NCBI RefSeq assembly: GCF_020524905.1
Contig: NZ_JAIVKI010000013.1
Location: 1 to 64,000 of the forward strand
DNA from: Microbulbifer variabilis
GTDB lineage: Bacteria > Pseudomonadota > Gammaproteobacteria > Pseudomonadales > Cellvibrionaceae
Direction: 5' to 3'
DNA: 64,000 bases
Position numbers and translations under genes: made by a program. Positions 1 through 8,479 of the stretch are shown piece by piece (position 1 is the stretch's first letter; every line of letters begins with the position of its first letter). The notes below the pieces were generated by a model, which was not told the origin of the DNA, made no database searches, and was given only the letters and a program-made list of their open reading frames with translations.

Positions 1-27
1 CTACTTTAAAAAAACTTGGAGCATCCA

Positions 28-381
28 ATGAGCACAAACGTCACCCAGCTTTTCGCCGACTTAGACGGCGGACTATTTATAGAAAAACTAGCTCACACCC
101 TCAGTGAAGTAGCCGGCGCTGTCAGCGACCACGAGAAAAAAGGCGAGGTGAATATCAACCTGAAAATGTCAACAATCAAGAACAGCGCCCAGGTCCAAAT
201 TGAACACACCGTGAAATTCAAGAAGCCGACCATGCGCGGCTCAATTATCCAAGATGACGCCACTTCTACACCAATGTACGTCGGCACCAAAGGCGCCCTA
301 AGTCTCTACCCTGAAAAGCAGCCACCGCTGTTTGACCAAGAGAGCAACGGCAACGTCGCCAAACTTAAAAGCAACGGCTAA
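28..381 (+). CDS. Small prophage protein of unknown function
   Basis: A 117-residue soluble protein that I do not recognise. The start at 28 is chosen over the in-frame ATG at 16 because GGAG lies a few bases before it. There is no signal peptide or membrane segment. The middle is rich in charged residues and reads like alternating beta strands. It opens a co-directional run of small genes leading to an integrase, and the next gene is a DUF2303 protein, so an early or recombination-region phage gene is likely. The function is unknown. Confidence 0.7.
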   Translation: MSTNVTQLFADLDGGLFIEKLAHTLSEVAGAVSDHEKKGEVNINLKMSTIKNSAQVQIEHTVKFKKPTMRGSIIQDDATSTPMYVGTKGALSLYPEKQPPLFDQESNGNVAKLKSNG

Positions 382-443
382 GCCTTAAAACCCATTTCTT
401 TCAAACCCAAGTCAAACCTAAAAAAGAAAAGAAGGATTTACCA

Positions 444-1289
444 ATGACCATGGATCAAAGCGCAGTAAAGGAAATTAAGCAATGCCAAACTGTAGCAACA
501 CTCGATGCCGCCATTCACGGAAAACAGCTCCAAACGCCAATTTTGGCTGCGCCCATAGACTTCAAGCTGCACGACCTCGAGGGTTATTTGCCTGGCAGAA
601 CCCGCCTGCGAGGCGCAATGCACACAACTGCTTTGAAAGATTTTATTGAGTACTCCCTCGGGCATCACTGTGCAGGTTCTTCAGCATGTTTTGTCAATCC
701 TGAGAGAATGTCTGCAGAAACAATTTTTAACCTGGGTAATAGCACCCAACCAGGCCATGCAGATTTCTCTGCAGAAGTAGCACTTGTCAAAACTGCAGAA
801 TATCGCGCCCTGTTAGGCATCAACGGTGAAAGACTCAGTCAAAAACACCTGGCTGAATTTATGGAAGACTACACCGACAACATTGTCTGCTACTCCGCAG
901 ACGGCGAAACGATAAATAACAGCAAAGCCATCGCCGCCGTGCGTCGTCTCACTATCGAATCCTCACGCAAAGAGGATCACTCCGTTGAAGACTTTAAATC
1001 TAGCCGTAGTGCCTTGGAAAATATCGAAGCCCGCAGTGATGAGGGATTACCAGCCGGCTTTATTTTTGAGTGTGAGCCTTACAACGATCTAAAACTTAGA
1101 GCTTTTGATCTGCGCTTATCGGTAATTACCGGACGTGAAGCTCCTATGCTCAGCGTTCGCATCAAACGGCTGGAAGCCATTCAAGAAGATATGGGCAGAG
1201 AACTTGAAACCAAACTCGGCGAAGCATTCAGTTTAGATGATACAACCAGCCCAATAATAGACACCTATATCGGCACCTTCTCACCCTAA
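444..1289 (+). CDS. DUF2303 family (YfdQ-like) prophage protein
   Basis: A 281-residue protein resembling the DUF2303/YfdQ family found in lambdoid prophages and integrative elements. The family traits I see are an N-terminal stretch ending in a PxxFKLHDLE-type segment, a central region around TALKDFIEYSLGHH, and a C-terminal half full of short strands ending in DTYIGTF. The ATG follows an AAGGA ribosome site. The biochemical role of the family is not established. Its neighbours are small phage genes transcribed toward the integrase. Confidence 0.75.
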   Translation: MTMDQSAVKEIKQCQTVATLDAAIHGKQLQTPILAAPIDFKLHDLEGYLPGRTRLRGAMHTTALKDFIEYSLGHHCAGSSACFVNPERMSAETIFNLGNSTQPGHADFSAEVALVKTAEYRALLGINGERLSQKHLAEFMEDYTDNIVCYSADGETINNSKAIAAVRRLTIESSRKEDHSVEDFKSSRSALENIEARSDEGLPAGFIFECEPYNDLKLRAFDLRLSVITGREAPMLSVRIKRLEAIQEDMGRELETKLGEAFSLDDTTSPIIDTYIGTFSP

Positions 1290-1348
1290 CCACAAACTTA
1301 GTTGCTTCGGGCCGCAGATACTGGGCCCTAATACAGGACCAAGATCCA

Positions 1349-1618
1349 ATGAAACCATACGCCCTATTTTACGGCGCCTACAACCTTGAGATGGGTGGCG
1401 TAATAGATTTTAAGCAGTCATACCACACAGAAAAAGAAGCCTTTGAAGTGGCAACACAAATTGCCAAAAACGATATTTTCACCAGCTGGATTCAGATATT
1501 CGACAAGAAAACAGACACCGCAAAGATTTACAGCGTGGTGGATGGAAAGTTGAAAGAACGGAAAGATAAGACTTGCCCTGCAGGGTTATTCGAAACCGCC
1601 CAGCCTCAGGCCTGCTGA
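1349..1618 (+). CDS. Small prophage protein of unknown function
   Basis: An 89-residue protein not recognised at family level. It starts with a hydrophobic/aromatic segment (YALFYGAYN) and holds a predicted helix (KEAFEVATQIAKND) followed by strands around WIQIFDKK, which suggests a small alpha/beta fold. There is no signal peptide. It sits 59 bases after the DUF2303 gene in the same direction. A phage accessory role is inferred from position only. Confidence 0.55.
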   Translation: MKPYALFYGAYNLEMGGVIDFKQSYHTEKEAFEVATQIAKNDIFTSWIQIFDKKTDTAKIYSVVDGKLKERKDKTCPAGLFETAQPQAC

Positions 1619-1696
1619 AAATTAAATACTGACCTAAGCCCGCCCAGTGCGGGCTAAGTGGGTAGAGGTAATTAATAACTTAATCAGGTGGAGAAC

Positions 1697-1954
1697 ATGA
1701 CAAACTTTGTTTCAGGAGTAACTCGTCATATATGCATTGATATCCAAGGCGCGTTGAGGAAATCCGACAAATGGCTAGATGGGATTTTGCAGGATGCTGA
1801 AACCGGGAGAGAAATGTCCCCAAATGAGGTACGGCATTTTCTGCGCAAACAGCAGGAGAAAGGACTTAGCTACTATAGCGGCTGCGACAACATGGACTCT
1901 ACTGGGCGCTGCGCAGGACACCCACCAGAGGAAGAAAGCAGTGGCCAAGCGTAA
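1697..1954 (+). CDS. Small prophage protein with a cysteine-containing C-terminus
   Basis: An 85-residue protein. ATG 1697 is preferred over the GTG at 1688 because AGGTGGAG stands just upstream as a ribosome site. The C-terminal part contains GCDNMDSTGRCAGH, a Cys/His spacing that could bind metal and recurs in small phage proteins. The end overlaps the next gene by 14 bases, typical of compact phage operons. Function unknown. Confidence 0.6.
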   Translation: MTNFVSGVTRHICIDIQGALRKSDKWLDGILQDAETGREMSPNEVRHFLRKQQEKGLSYYSGCDNMDSTGRCAGHPPEEESSGQA

Positions 1955-2387
1955 ACCCCGCAAACCCATGAGCAAGCAGGCACAACACGCCCGCCTGGTT
2001 AACCGCTGGCTGCCCGGCTTGGTCCTCACCGCCCGAAGCAGCACCGGCCTGGATACCGATGGCGACCCCATTCTCGACATCAGTCATCGACGTCAAGGCG
2101 GCGCTGTTGGTGATATTGCCCGCGCCAAGCTACAGCACGAAATCCTCAACTGGCAACACCACTGGCTGGTAACGGTTTTTGTTGAGTGCAAAACCCCAAA
2201 GGGCGAACGCTATACCGACTCCACCGAGTTCGAAGCCCGCGGAGTCCGCCTAAACGACTTGGCCGAACTGGTGCGCCCAGAGCTGGACAATATCCAAAAC
2301 CAAGCCAACCCCAACCACTACAAAGACCACGGCTGGCAGGCGGAGATTCTGCCGAACCGTAAGCAAGAAAAAGGGAGAGCAGCATAA
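1941..2387 (+). CDS. Basic prophage protein of unknown function
   Basis: A 148-residue protein read from the GTG at 1941, preceded by GAGGAAG. The frame stays open upstream to 1779, but that part is the shadow of the previous gene. The N-terminus is very basic (KRKPRKPMSKQAQ), suggesting nucleic-acid contact. The rest mixes helices and strands, with WQHHWLVTVFVEC in the middle. The stop overlaps the next ATG in a TAATG junction, implying translational coupling. I cannot name a family. Confidence 0.6.
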   Translation: MAKRKPRKPMSKQAQHARLVNRWLPGLVLTARSSTGLDTDGDPILDISHRRQGGAVGDIARAKLQHEILNWQHHWLVTVFVECKTPKGERYTDSTEFEARGVRLNDLAELVRPELDNIQNQANPNHYKDHGWQAEILPNRKQEKGRAA

Positions 2388-2488
2388 TGAAGGAAAGACC
2401 TATTTTATTTAATGGGGATATGGTGCGGGCTGTTGTTTGGACCGGCTACCGCAACGCAAAACATCGACGGAATGGGGGAATGAAGTGA
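2387..2488 (+). pseudogene. Mini-ORF, apparent truncated copy of the ASCH-protein N-terminus
   Basis: A 33-codon frame coupled to the previous stop (TAATG) and to the next start (TGATG), with GGGAGAG before it. Its start, RPILFNGDMVRA, matches the start of the ASCH-like protein at 3033 (KPILFNAQDVRA), then the match stops and the reading ends after 33 codons. It looks like a decayed remnant of a duplicated ASCH gene replaced by the following gene. A functional leader peptide is also possible. Confidence 0.45.
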
Positions 2489-3036
2489 TGACACCTGAAC
2501 AGAGAGCTCATAGGGATTTTTTCCGGAAACACTCAGAGCCAACTGCAGATAAGCCGTGGTTTTCGTATAGCCCTGACGGCGACTTCTTATTTTTTTCCAC
2601 TGAGGAAGAGGCCAAGGAGCATGCAGAGGGCGAGATTCCAGATTACTGCCAGGACACCTGGGATGAAGAAGTTGAAGGGGTTCTTGTGGGCAGGGTTTCG
2701 CTAGTGGCGACCCAGACCGATCTGCAGCATAGACCTCCAGAGGATCAGCTTGACGACGATGGCTGTGATGAGGATGGCAACTACTGGGATGATGGTGTCG
2801 ATTATCGATGCGATTACAAGCTCCTACCCCTGGCAAGTGAAACTGAAAAAGCTGCAGAGCAGCAAGACGAGAGCCCAGTGGATGCGCTGATGAAGAAGGT
2901 TGAGTGCCTTATCACTACCTATGTCTCTGCTCGCACAGATGAGTCGAATGGAGCCCTGTTAGAGGGGCTGCAAGGGTTAGAAGATGCGAAGGAACTGTAT
3001 TCAGAGCTGCGCGAAGAGCTGGAGGCACTCCTGTGA
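2488..3036 (+). CDS. Acidic prophage protein of unknown function
   Basis: A 182-residue, strongly acidic protein. ATG 2488 overlaps the stop of the mini-ORF before it, which decides the start; the frame is open from 2437 but without a better ribosome site. Visible traits are an N-terminal domain with aromatic residues, a cluster of Asp/Glu around residues 85-110, and a C-terminal helical segment with heptad-like leucines. The stop overlaps the GTG of the next gene by 4 bases. The family is not recognised; a phage early protein or DNA mimic are guesses only. Confidence 0.6.
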   Translation: MTPEQRAHRDFFRKHSEPTADKPWFSYSPDGDFLFFSTEEEAKEHAEGEIPDYCQDTWDEEVEGVLVGRVSLVATQTDLQHRPPEDQLDDDGCDEDGNYWDDGVDYRCDYKLLPLASETEKAAEQQDESPVDALMKKVECLITTYVSARTDESNGALLEGLQGLEDAKELYSELREELEALL

Positions 3037-3719
3037 TTTCACCAAAACAGGAAAAGCCGATCCTATTTAATGCCCAAGATGTGCGGGCAATTCTGGATGG
3101 CCGCAAAACCCAGACGCGCAGGCTTATAAAGCCACAGCCATTTAATGGTGTAAACGATGAGGAGGCTATCAAGCAAATGGGTGGTTTACCTGCTGGCCGC
3201 TCCTTATATCAGGAGATCAACAGTGCCTGGCAAAGCGGGTTTGTAGATATTAATTGCTCCTACGGTGAACCCGGTGACCGCCTATGGGTGCGTGAGACAT
3301 TTGGTTATGAGGTTCGCTCATTGGGAGGCTCGCCACATGAACAGATCGTCTATCGAGCCTCTAAACCAGATGCCGTGCGCTGTTATGACTGCAATGGGAT
3401 GGAACAACCCATAAAGTGGAAGCCATCAATCCACATGCCCCGCTGGGCCAGCCGTATCACCTTAGAAATAACTAATGTTCGCGTTGAGCGTATTCAAGGT
3501 ATCAACGGCGATGATGCCATTGCTGAGGGGATTCAATCTTGGATAGACAGCTTTAAAGCGCGGCCAACGTATCACCAGAATAGCAATTTAGGTGGTTATC
3601 CAGTTACCGCATTTAGCCGGATGTGGAAATCCATTTATGGCGACGACTACTGGGACAAAAACCCATGGGTATGGGTGATTGAGTTTCGCAGGGTTGAACG
3701 GGCAGAGGTGGCAGCATGA
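3033..3719 (+). CDS. ASCH-domain-like phage protein
   Basis: A 228-residue protein starting at GTG 3033 in a 4-base overlap with the gene before it. The start (KPILFNAQDVRAILDGRKT) followed by TRRLIKPQ, and later GDRLWVRETF, is the signature of phage proteins related to the ASCH/PUA-like fold, which binds RNA or nucleotides. The end (NPWVWVIEFRRV) also matches that group. The role in phage biology is unclear. A truncated copy of its N-terminus lies at 2387. Confidence 0.75.
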   Translation: MISPKQEKPILFNAQDVRAILDGRKTQTRRLIKPQPFNGVNDEEAIKQMGGLPAGRSLYQEINSAWQSGFVDINCSYGEPGDRLWVRETFGYEVRSLGGSPHEQIVYRASKPDAVRCYDCNGMEQPIKWKPSIHMPRWASRITLEITNVRVERIQGINGDDAIAEGIQSWIDSFKARPTYHQNSNLGGYPVTAFSRMWKSIYGDDYWDKNPWVWVIEFRRVERAEVAA

Positions 3720-3772
3720 AAGTACAGACCGGAATTATTGAGGGTGGCATAGCCACTATGTTTGCGCGTTAG
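3716..3772 (+). CDS. Possible 18-residue mini-ORF
   Basis: An ATG overlapping the stop of the ASCH gene opens an 18-codon frame ending shortly before the DUF4224 gene. No family match is possible at this length. Coupling to the upstream stop is the only support; it may simply keep ribosomes on the message until the next start at 3789. Confidence 0.2.
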   Translation: MKVQTGIIEGGIATMFAR

Positions 3773-3788
3773 CTTACAGGAAAGGATT

Positions 3789-4007
3789 ATGAGCGAGATA
3801 CTTACCGATGCCCAGCTGCGTAGATTGACCGGAGCAAAGTCTTCTGAGTTACAGAAGTCGGTGTTAGAGGAAAATCAGATTCCTTATGTACGCCGCAGGG
3901 ATGGCACACCAGTCGTAACCTGGGCCATGGTCAACCAATCCAAATTAGCTTCACGACCAAGGGGTAAAGCACTCCCTCTTGGATTTAATCTGGAGGCCGC
4001 TAGTTAA
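3789..4007 (+). CDS. DUF4224 domain protein, integrase-linked
   Basis: A 72-residue protein from ATG 3789 after an AGGAAAGG ribosome site. The N-terminal LTDAQLRRLTGAK and the central IPYVRRRDGTPVV are the hallmarks of DUF4224, a small winged-helix-like family usually encoded directly before phage tyrosine integrases. It may act as an excisionase or regulator, but this is inferred from context. The stop overlaps the integrase start (TAATG), so the two are probably translated together. Confidence 0.75.
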   Translation: MSEILTDAQLRRLTGAKSSELQKSVLEENQIPYVRRRDGTPVVTWAMVNQSKLASRPRGKALPLGFNLEAAS

Positions 4008-5077
4008 TGGGGAGACTTAGAAAGCCTGAAAATATTTGGATGCCGCCCTATGTTGTGAGATACCCCCGCGGTTATCGAGTACGCAGGCGGGGATACCCAA
4101 TTCAACACCTGGCCGGACCTGACGCCAGTCGTTCTGAAGTGTGGGCAGCATATGAGCGCTGGCAGACTGGCCAGAAGGTCAAAAATTCTACCGTAAATGA
4201 TTTAATTGACCTCTACTTCGCATCACCCCAATACACTAAGCACCTTAAGCCCAGTACACAGCGAGACTACGAACGCTACAGCAAGCGTATTCGCAAAGTG
4301 TTCGGTGAGATGGACCCAGACAATATCACCTCCCCTATCATTCAGATGTTTTTGGATGCACGTGGGGCTGAACACCCTACAGCAGCTAATCGAGAGAAGA
4401 CTTTTCTGGGAATAATAATGACCTGGGGAAAAAGCCGCGGCCTCGTGAATATCAGCAACCCATGTGATGCTGTGAAGCCAATGCCGGAAAACCCTGGAGG
4501 CCGGTATGTTGAGGACTGGGAGTATGACGCTTTCTGGGAGTTTTTAGGTGCTAAGGGGCACCTCATGCATCAGTGCGCCATGGAGATAGCCTACCTATGT
4601 GCCGCGCGCCAACAAGACGTACTTGCCCTCTCGACGGAGCATATTCAAGAGGAGGGTTTATTAATTGTTCAAGCCAAGACGGGAAAGCAACAGATTAAGT
4701 TATGGTCACCTCGGCTAAAAGATGCCGTTGAAATGGCCCTGTCTACCAATACTCAAACCAAGGTGCAGACTTCCCACATACTAAGAGGCCGTACCGGTCG
4801 CGGATATACACGCACCGGCTTCAATGCGGTATGGCAAAGGGAGCAGCGCGCAGCTCTGGAAAGTGGAGCAATCAAGAAGCGCTTTCGGTTTCATGACCTC
4901 AAAATTAAAGCAATCTCTGATTTTGAGGGTGACACTCAACGCTTCTCTGGGCATAAAACAAGGTCCATGGCTGAGCGCTACAATCGCACTCCAGACCGCG
5001 TAGATACACTCACTAAAACCAGAATTGGCACCAGGGATTGGCACCACAAGTCCAAAAACGAAAAAACCCCGCACTAG
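4007..5077 (+). CDS. int: Tyrosine-type site-specific integrase
   Basis: A 356-residue phage integrase. After an arm-binding N-terminus comes the SAM-like core-binding domain (about 60-150), then the catalytic domain. Catalytic residues visible are the box I Arg in AARQQDVLAL, the Lys in QAKTGKQ, His-x-x-Lys in RFHDLK, the His in FSGHKT and the nucleophile Tyr in AERYNR. The HDLK form replaces the commoner HxxR, as in other integrases of this subgroup. It is coupled to the DUF4224 gene and ends 36 bases from a tRNA-His 3' end, fitting integration into that tRNA. Confidence 0.93.
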   Translation: MGRLRKPENIWMPPYVVRYPRGYRVRRRGYPIQHLAGPDASRSEVWAAYERWQTGQKVKNSTVNDLIDLYFASPQYTKHLKPSTQRDYERYSKRIRKVFGEMDPDNITSPIIQMFLDARGAEHPTAANREKTFLGIIMTWGKSRGLVNISNPCDAVKPMPENPGGRYVEDWEYDAFWEFLGAKGHLMHQCAMEIAYLCAARQQDVLALSTEHIQEEGLLIVQAKTGKQQIKLWSPRLKDAVEMALSTNTQTKVQTSHILRGRTGRGYTRTGFNAVWQREQRAALESGAIKKRFRFHDLKIKAISDFEGDTQRFSGHKTRSMAERYNRTPDRVDTLTKTRIGTRDWHHKSKNEKTPH

Positions 5078-5087
5078 GCGAGGTTTT
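5063..5087 (+). terminator. Bidirectional hairpin terminator at the integrase end
   Basis: An inverted repeat AAAACC-CGC / GCG-GGTTTT with a five-base loop overlaps the integrase stop codon. The A-tract on one side and T-tract on the other let it end both the integrase message and the leftward tRNA transcript. Confidence 0.6.
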
Positions 5088-5099
5088 AAGTCCTTGATA

Positions 5100-5160
5100 A
5101 ACAAGGAAGAATCTGGGGTGGCCGACGGGGATCGAACCCGCGACCTCAGGAGCCACAATC
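5100..5160. other. Probable attachment site (att) in the tRNA-His 3' half
   Basis: The element's integrase ends at 5077 and the intact 3' half of tRNA-His starts at 5114, the usual geometry for an integrase that uses a tRNA 3' end and regenerates the gene. The partner att copy must lie left of the window, so the exact core cannot be read here. Confidence 0.5.
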
Positions 5161-5190
5161 CTGTGCTCTACCAACTGAGCTACGGCCACC
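5114..5190 (-). tRNA. tRNA-His (GUG)
   Basis: A cloverleaf on the minus strand, 77 bases including encoded CCA. The anticodon stem CAGGA/TCCTG encloses TTGTGGC, giving anticodon GTG. An extra 5' G opposite a C discriminator is the specific mark of tRNA-His. The T-arm GGTTCGATCC is intact. Its 3' end faces the integrase, so it is the likely element attachment site. Confidence 0.96.
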
Positions 5191-5304
5191 ATAACAGTGA
5201 TATACTTCAGCACCTTGTGGCAGTACTGATTGCCGGATATCTCTTGCAGCCAATCTGGCTTCAGACCAAGTCCTTTTTGCCAAACCAGCACCATCTTGTG
5301 AAGA

Positions 5305-5381
5305 TGGCACGCCCGGCAGGACTCGAACCTGCGACCATCCGCTTAGAAGGCGGATGCTCTATCCAGCTGAGCTACGGGCGC
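5305..5381 (-). tRNA. tRNA-Arg (UCU)
   Basis: A minus-strand cloverleaf of 77 bases with encoded CCA. The anticodon stem TCCGC/GCGGA encloses CTTCTAA, giving anticodon TCT. The acceptor stem is GCGCCCG/CGGGCGT and the T-loop GGTTCGAGTCC is canonical. It lies between tRNA-Pro and tRNA-His in one transcription unit. Confidence 0.96.
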
Positions 5382-5399
5382 AAGGTGAACCCGGAAAAT

Positions 5400-5476
5400 T
5401 GGTCGGGGCAGAGGGATTCGAACCCCCGACATCCTGCTCCCAAAGCAGGCGCGCTACCAGACTGCGCTATGCCCCG
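5400..5476 (-). tRNA. tRNA-Pro (UGG)
   Basis: A minus-strand cloverleaf of 77 bases with encoded CCA. The anticodon stem CCTGC/GCAGG encloses TTTGGGA, giving anticodon TGG. The acceptor stem is CGGGGCA/TGCCCCG, and the T-loop GGTTCGAATCC is canonical. It is the first gene of the tRNA operon. Confidence 0.96.
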
Positions 5477-5816
5477 TTTTCCCAATCATTCGCACCTCTT
5501 TGACCCTGTTAACCGCCCCGTAGGTGGCTGTGTAAGTCGCTGTAGCTGCGAAGTGCGTGCATAGTAATGATACCCCCGGCCCATGTCAACGCTTCTAAGC
5601 TATTATTTTTAAAGAAGTTTATCCTTTTGCCTATCTGGGCCCAGAAGTGGCGAAATTATTTCCAACCTGTGCGAAAATGGCGCACTTCGCGAATCCGACC
5701 GGATAAAAAGTAAGCGTTTTTAAAAATCGCCTGCTTCCGCCCTTCTATTAACAGTAGGTGCTGGAGCAGACTCCGGTCTATTAGCCATCGATTTTTTATT
5801 GTTAGAGATAGCATCT
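5477..5816. other. Intergenic region between tRNA operon and folD
   Basis: It holds the leader and promoter of the leftward tRNA operon in its left part. The right part (about 5600-5816) should contain the folD promoter; I see AT-rich stretches but no convincing -35/-10 pair, and no gene. Confidence 0.6.
5561..5589 (-). promoter_or_regulatory. Sigma-70 promoter of the tRNA operon
   Basis: On the minus strand TTGACA (5584-5589) and TACTAT (5561-5566) are 17 bases apart, followed by a GC-rich discriminator (GCACGC), as at stringently controlled stable-RNA promoters. It points at tRNA-Pro about 80 bases downstream. Confidence 0.8.
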
Positions 5817-6662
5817 ATGTCTGCACTGGTTCTGGACGGCAAGGCCCTGGCACAGAAAACTGAAGAAGAACTCTCGGCCCGGGTAGCCGTACTAAAGGAG
5901 AAGAGCGGTGGGCAAACGCCAATCCTGGCGACCATCCTGGTGGGTGATGACCCCGCTTCCGCTACCTATGTAAAGATGAAAGGCAATGCTTGCCGCCGCA
6001 TCGGCATGGATTCCATGCAGGTGGAATTGCCCTCCTCCACCACTACTGAGGAGCTACTCGCCAAGATTGAGGCGCTCAACGCCAACCCCAACGTCCACGG
6101 TATCCTACTTCAGCACCCGGTGCCGGCACAGATCGATGAGCGTGCCTGTTTTGACGCGATCAGCCTGGAAAAAGATGTAGATGGCGTGACCTGCCTGGGC
6201 TTTGGCCGTATGGCCATGGGTGAAGAGGCCTATGGCTGTGCAACCCCTAAAGGCATTATGCGCCTACTGGAGGCCTATAATATCGAAATGGAAGGCAAGC
6301 ACGCCGTGGTCGTGGGCCGTAGCCCTATCCTAGGCAAGCCGATGGCAGCCATGCTATTGAACGCCAACGCCACCGTAACTATCTGCCACTCCCGCACTCA
6401 AGACCTGGCCGAACATATCCGCCGCGCCGATATCATAGTGGGCGCCGTGGGCAAACCGGAGTTTATCAAGGCTGAGTGGATTAAAGATGGCGCAGTGGTT
6501 GTCGATGCCGGCTACCATCCAGGCGGTGTGGGCGATATCGAACTGGGCCCGCTGACTGAGCGCGTTGCCGCCTACACTCCAGTCCCCGGCGGTGTTGGCC
6601 CCATGACCATCAATACCCTGATCTACCAGTCTGTCGATTCCGGTGAGCGCAAGATTGGCTAG
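5817..6662 (+). CDS. folD: FolD bifunctional methylenetetrahydrofolate dehydrogenase/cyclohydrolase
   Basis: A 281-residue cytosolic enzyme that oxidises 5,10-methylene-THF with NADP and hydrolyses the product to 10-formyl-THF. The family motifs are present: [14 protein letters not shown] with the catalytic Lys, [15 protein letters not shown], the [11 protein letters not shown] nucleotide loop and the [10 protein letters not shown] ending. ATG 5817 gives the usual start MSALVLDGK; the upstream TTG at 5799 is less likely. The length is normal. The end overlaps rsuA by 20 bases, so the two are probably co-transcribed. Confidence 0.97.
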   Translation: MSALVLDGKALAQKTEEELSARVAVLKEKSGGQTPILATILVGDDPASATYVKMKGNACRRIGMDSMQVELPSSTTTEELLAKIEALNANPNVHGILLQHPVPAQIDERACFDAISLEKDVDGVTCLGFGRMAMGEEAYGCATPKGIMRLLEAYNIEMEGKHAVVVGRSPILGKPMAAMLLNANATVTICHSRTQDLAEHIRRADIIVGAVGKPEFIKAEWIKDGAVVVDAGYHPGGVGDIELGPLTERVAAYTPVPGGVGPMTINTLIYQSVDSGERKIG

Positions 6663-7359
6663 TTCTATACGATTGGACAAAGCGGTCAGCCAGGTCACCG
6701 ATCTCTCCCGCTCCGATGTAAAGCGCGCCGCCTGGGCGGGGCGCATTACTGTGAATGGTGTGACAGTCACGGATGCCTCTACCAAGATACAGCCCAGTGA
6801 TGAACTGTGCCTGGATGATGAGCCCCTGCATGAGCCGGGGCCCCGCTATATTATGCTGAACAAACCTTTGGGCTATGTAAGTGCCACCAAAGATGGCGAA
6901 CATCCCACGGTACTGGACTTAATCGACGAGCCGAACAAAGCCAAGCTGCATATTGCCGGGCGCCTGGATATCGATACCACCGGGCTGGTACTGCTCACTG
7001 ATGATGGCCAGTGGTCCCACAAGGTGACTTCACCAAACCACCATTGTGAGAAAACCTACTACGCTCTGCTGGCAGAGAAAATTGAGGAGGATGCAGTGGC
7101 AAAGTTTGCCAAGGGCATCTGGCTCAACAATGAAAAGAAAAGAACCAAGCCGGCCAAGCTTGAGATTCTCTATGCCAACGAGGTGCGCATCACCCTCGGT
7201 GAGGGCCGCTACCACCAGGTCAAGCGTATGTTTGCCGCCCTGGGTAACCGGGTAATCGAACTACACCGGGAGAGAATCGGCGATATTTTCCTGGATGAAG
7301 AACTCCAGGAAGGCGAATACCGGTTGTTAACTCCTGAAGAAATCGCTTCGGTACAATAA
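6643..7359 (+). CDS. rsuA: RsuA-family 16S rRNA pseudouridine synthase
   Basis: A 238-residue RNA modification enzyme, expected to make pseudouridine 516 in 16S rRNA. The order is an N-terminal S4 RNA-binding region (IRLDKAVSQ...VNG), the linker [11 protein letters not shown], the catalytic motif [15 protein letters not shown] with the active Asp, and the C-terminal [13 protein letters not shown]. It reads from GTG 6643 inside the folD end, or from a slightly later TTG. It is close in length to E. coli RsuA. It belongs with rsmC next door to 16S rRNA maturation. Confidence 0.9.
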   Translation: MSARLASSIRLDKAVSQVTDLSRSDVKRAAWAGRITVNGVTVTDASTKIQPSDELCLDDEPLHEPGPRYIMLNKPLGYVSATKDGEHPTVLDLIDEPNKAKLHIAGRLDIDTTGLVLLTDDGQWSHKVTSPNHHCEKTYYALLAEKIEEDAVAKFAKGIWLNNEKKRTKPAKLEILYANEVRITLGEGRYHQVKRMFAALGNRVIELHRERIGDIFLDEELQEGEYRLLTPEEIASVQ

Positions 7360-7364
7360 AGAAT

Positions 7365-8378
7365 ATGTCTTCGCTTCTCCTCCAGGAAATCTCACAGGTG
7401 CCGAGTGAAACCCTGTGGATCGCCGATGAAAACAGCAAGCCCTTGCTACAGCCGGGTTTCCACTTCGAAGGCGATCTCCTTACCAACCGCTGGGATATTG
7501 CCGAGCTGGCACAGGGTAAGGTTGGGCGCAGCTTCTATAACGACTTTCACTTTGAAGAGCTGGATCGCCGCTATCGCCGCATCGTTTATTCAGTTTCTAA
7601 AGAGAAGGCAATCGTTCACCATATCATCAATCAGGCCCCCCCACTCCTCGGTGAGGGTGGCGAACTGGTGTTACTGGGTGAAAAGCAGAGCGGCATTAAA
7701 AGCTATGCACTGAAAGTTGCGGAGCGCCTGGATAGCGGTAAGCACCTGCAAAAATGCGGTAACGATTATTGCAGCGTTAACCGAGTGGAGCATCCCCAGG
7801 GCGGAAAGCTCATCGCTGAGGAGGATTACCCGCAGCTCCGCAGTCTGCCAGAGTTAGGCGGCCTCTACAGCAAGCCCGGTCTATTCGGCTGGAACAAGAT
7901 TGACAAGGGCAGCGCCCTGCTGGCCCAGCAACTCACCACCGAGCTGCCCAAGGAAAACGCCCAGGTAGTGGACCTCGGCTGTGGCTACGGCTACCTCAGC
8001 ACACGGCTGGCATCACTCGGGAGCTTCCACTTTACCGCCACCGATAATAATGCCGCCGCCCTGCTCGCCTGTAAGAAAAACTTTCAGACTCTAGGGATAA
8101 AAGGGGTAGTACTGCCCTCGGATGTCGGGGATGAGCTGGAAAGCGGTGCTGCCGATCTGGTGCTGTGCAACCCACCCTTCCATCAGGGGTTCCAGGTGGA
8201 GGGCGATCTCACCGATCGCTTTCTGCAACAAAGCGCACGGTTATTGAAAATAACCGGTACGGCGCTCTTTGTGGTGAATGAGTTTATTCCGCTGGCCAAA
8301 AAGGGGCCACGCTACTTCTCTGAGGTGCAGTTGATCACCAAAGAGAAGGGCTTCTGTGTATATCGGCTGCGCCCTTAG
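7365..8378 (+). CDS. rsmC: RsmC 16S rRNA m2G1207 methyltransferase
   Basis: A 337-residue SAM-dependent methyltransferase for 16S rRNA guanine 1207. It has the typical two-part build: a degenerate N-terminal methyltransferase-like domain and a catalytic C-terminal domain with the SAM motif VVDLGCGYGYLS at about residue 205 and the guanine-N2 motif NPPFHQG. The length agrees with the E. coli enzyme. The start follows the rsuA stop by only 5 bases. Confidence 0.92.
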   Translation: MSSLLLQEISQVPSETLWIADENSKPLLQPGFHFEGDLLTNRWDIAELAQGKVGRSFYNDFHFEELDRRYRRIVYSVSKEKAIVHHIINQAPPLLGEGGELVLLGEKQSGIKSYALKVAERLDSGKHLQKCGNDYCSVNRVEHPQGGKLIAEEDYPQLRSLPELGGLYSKPGLFGWNKIDKGSALLAQQLTTELPKENAQVVDLGCGYGYLSTRLASLGSFHFTATDNNAAALLACKKNFQTLGIKGVVLPSDVGDELESGAADLVLCNPPFHQGFQVEGDLTDRFLQQSARLLKITGTALFVVNEFIPLAKKGPRYFSEVQLITKEKGFCVYRLRP

Positions 8379-8479
8379 GGCGCAGTTTGCCGACGTCCAA
8401 ATAAGGCGAGCAGTCGCCAGGACAAGAAATCATGCTTTCATGACTAACGCGATCTGCAAAGTCTGCAGAATTAGCACAA

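Noticed and set aside
4007..5077. Integrase with His-x-x-Lys in place of His-x-x-Arg as a novel catalytic variant
   Set aside because: A HDLK version of box II is common in one phage integrase subgroup; all other catalytic residues are present.
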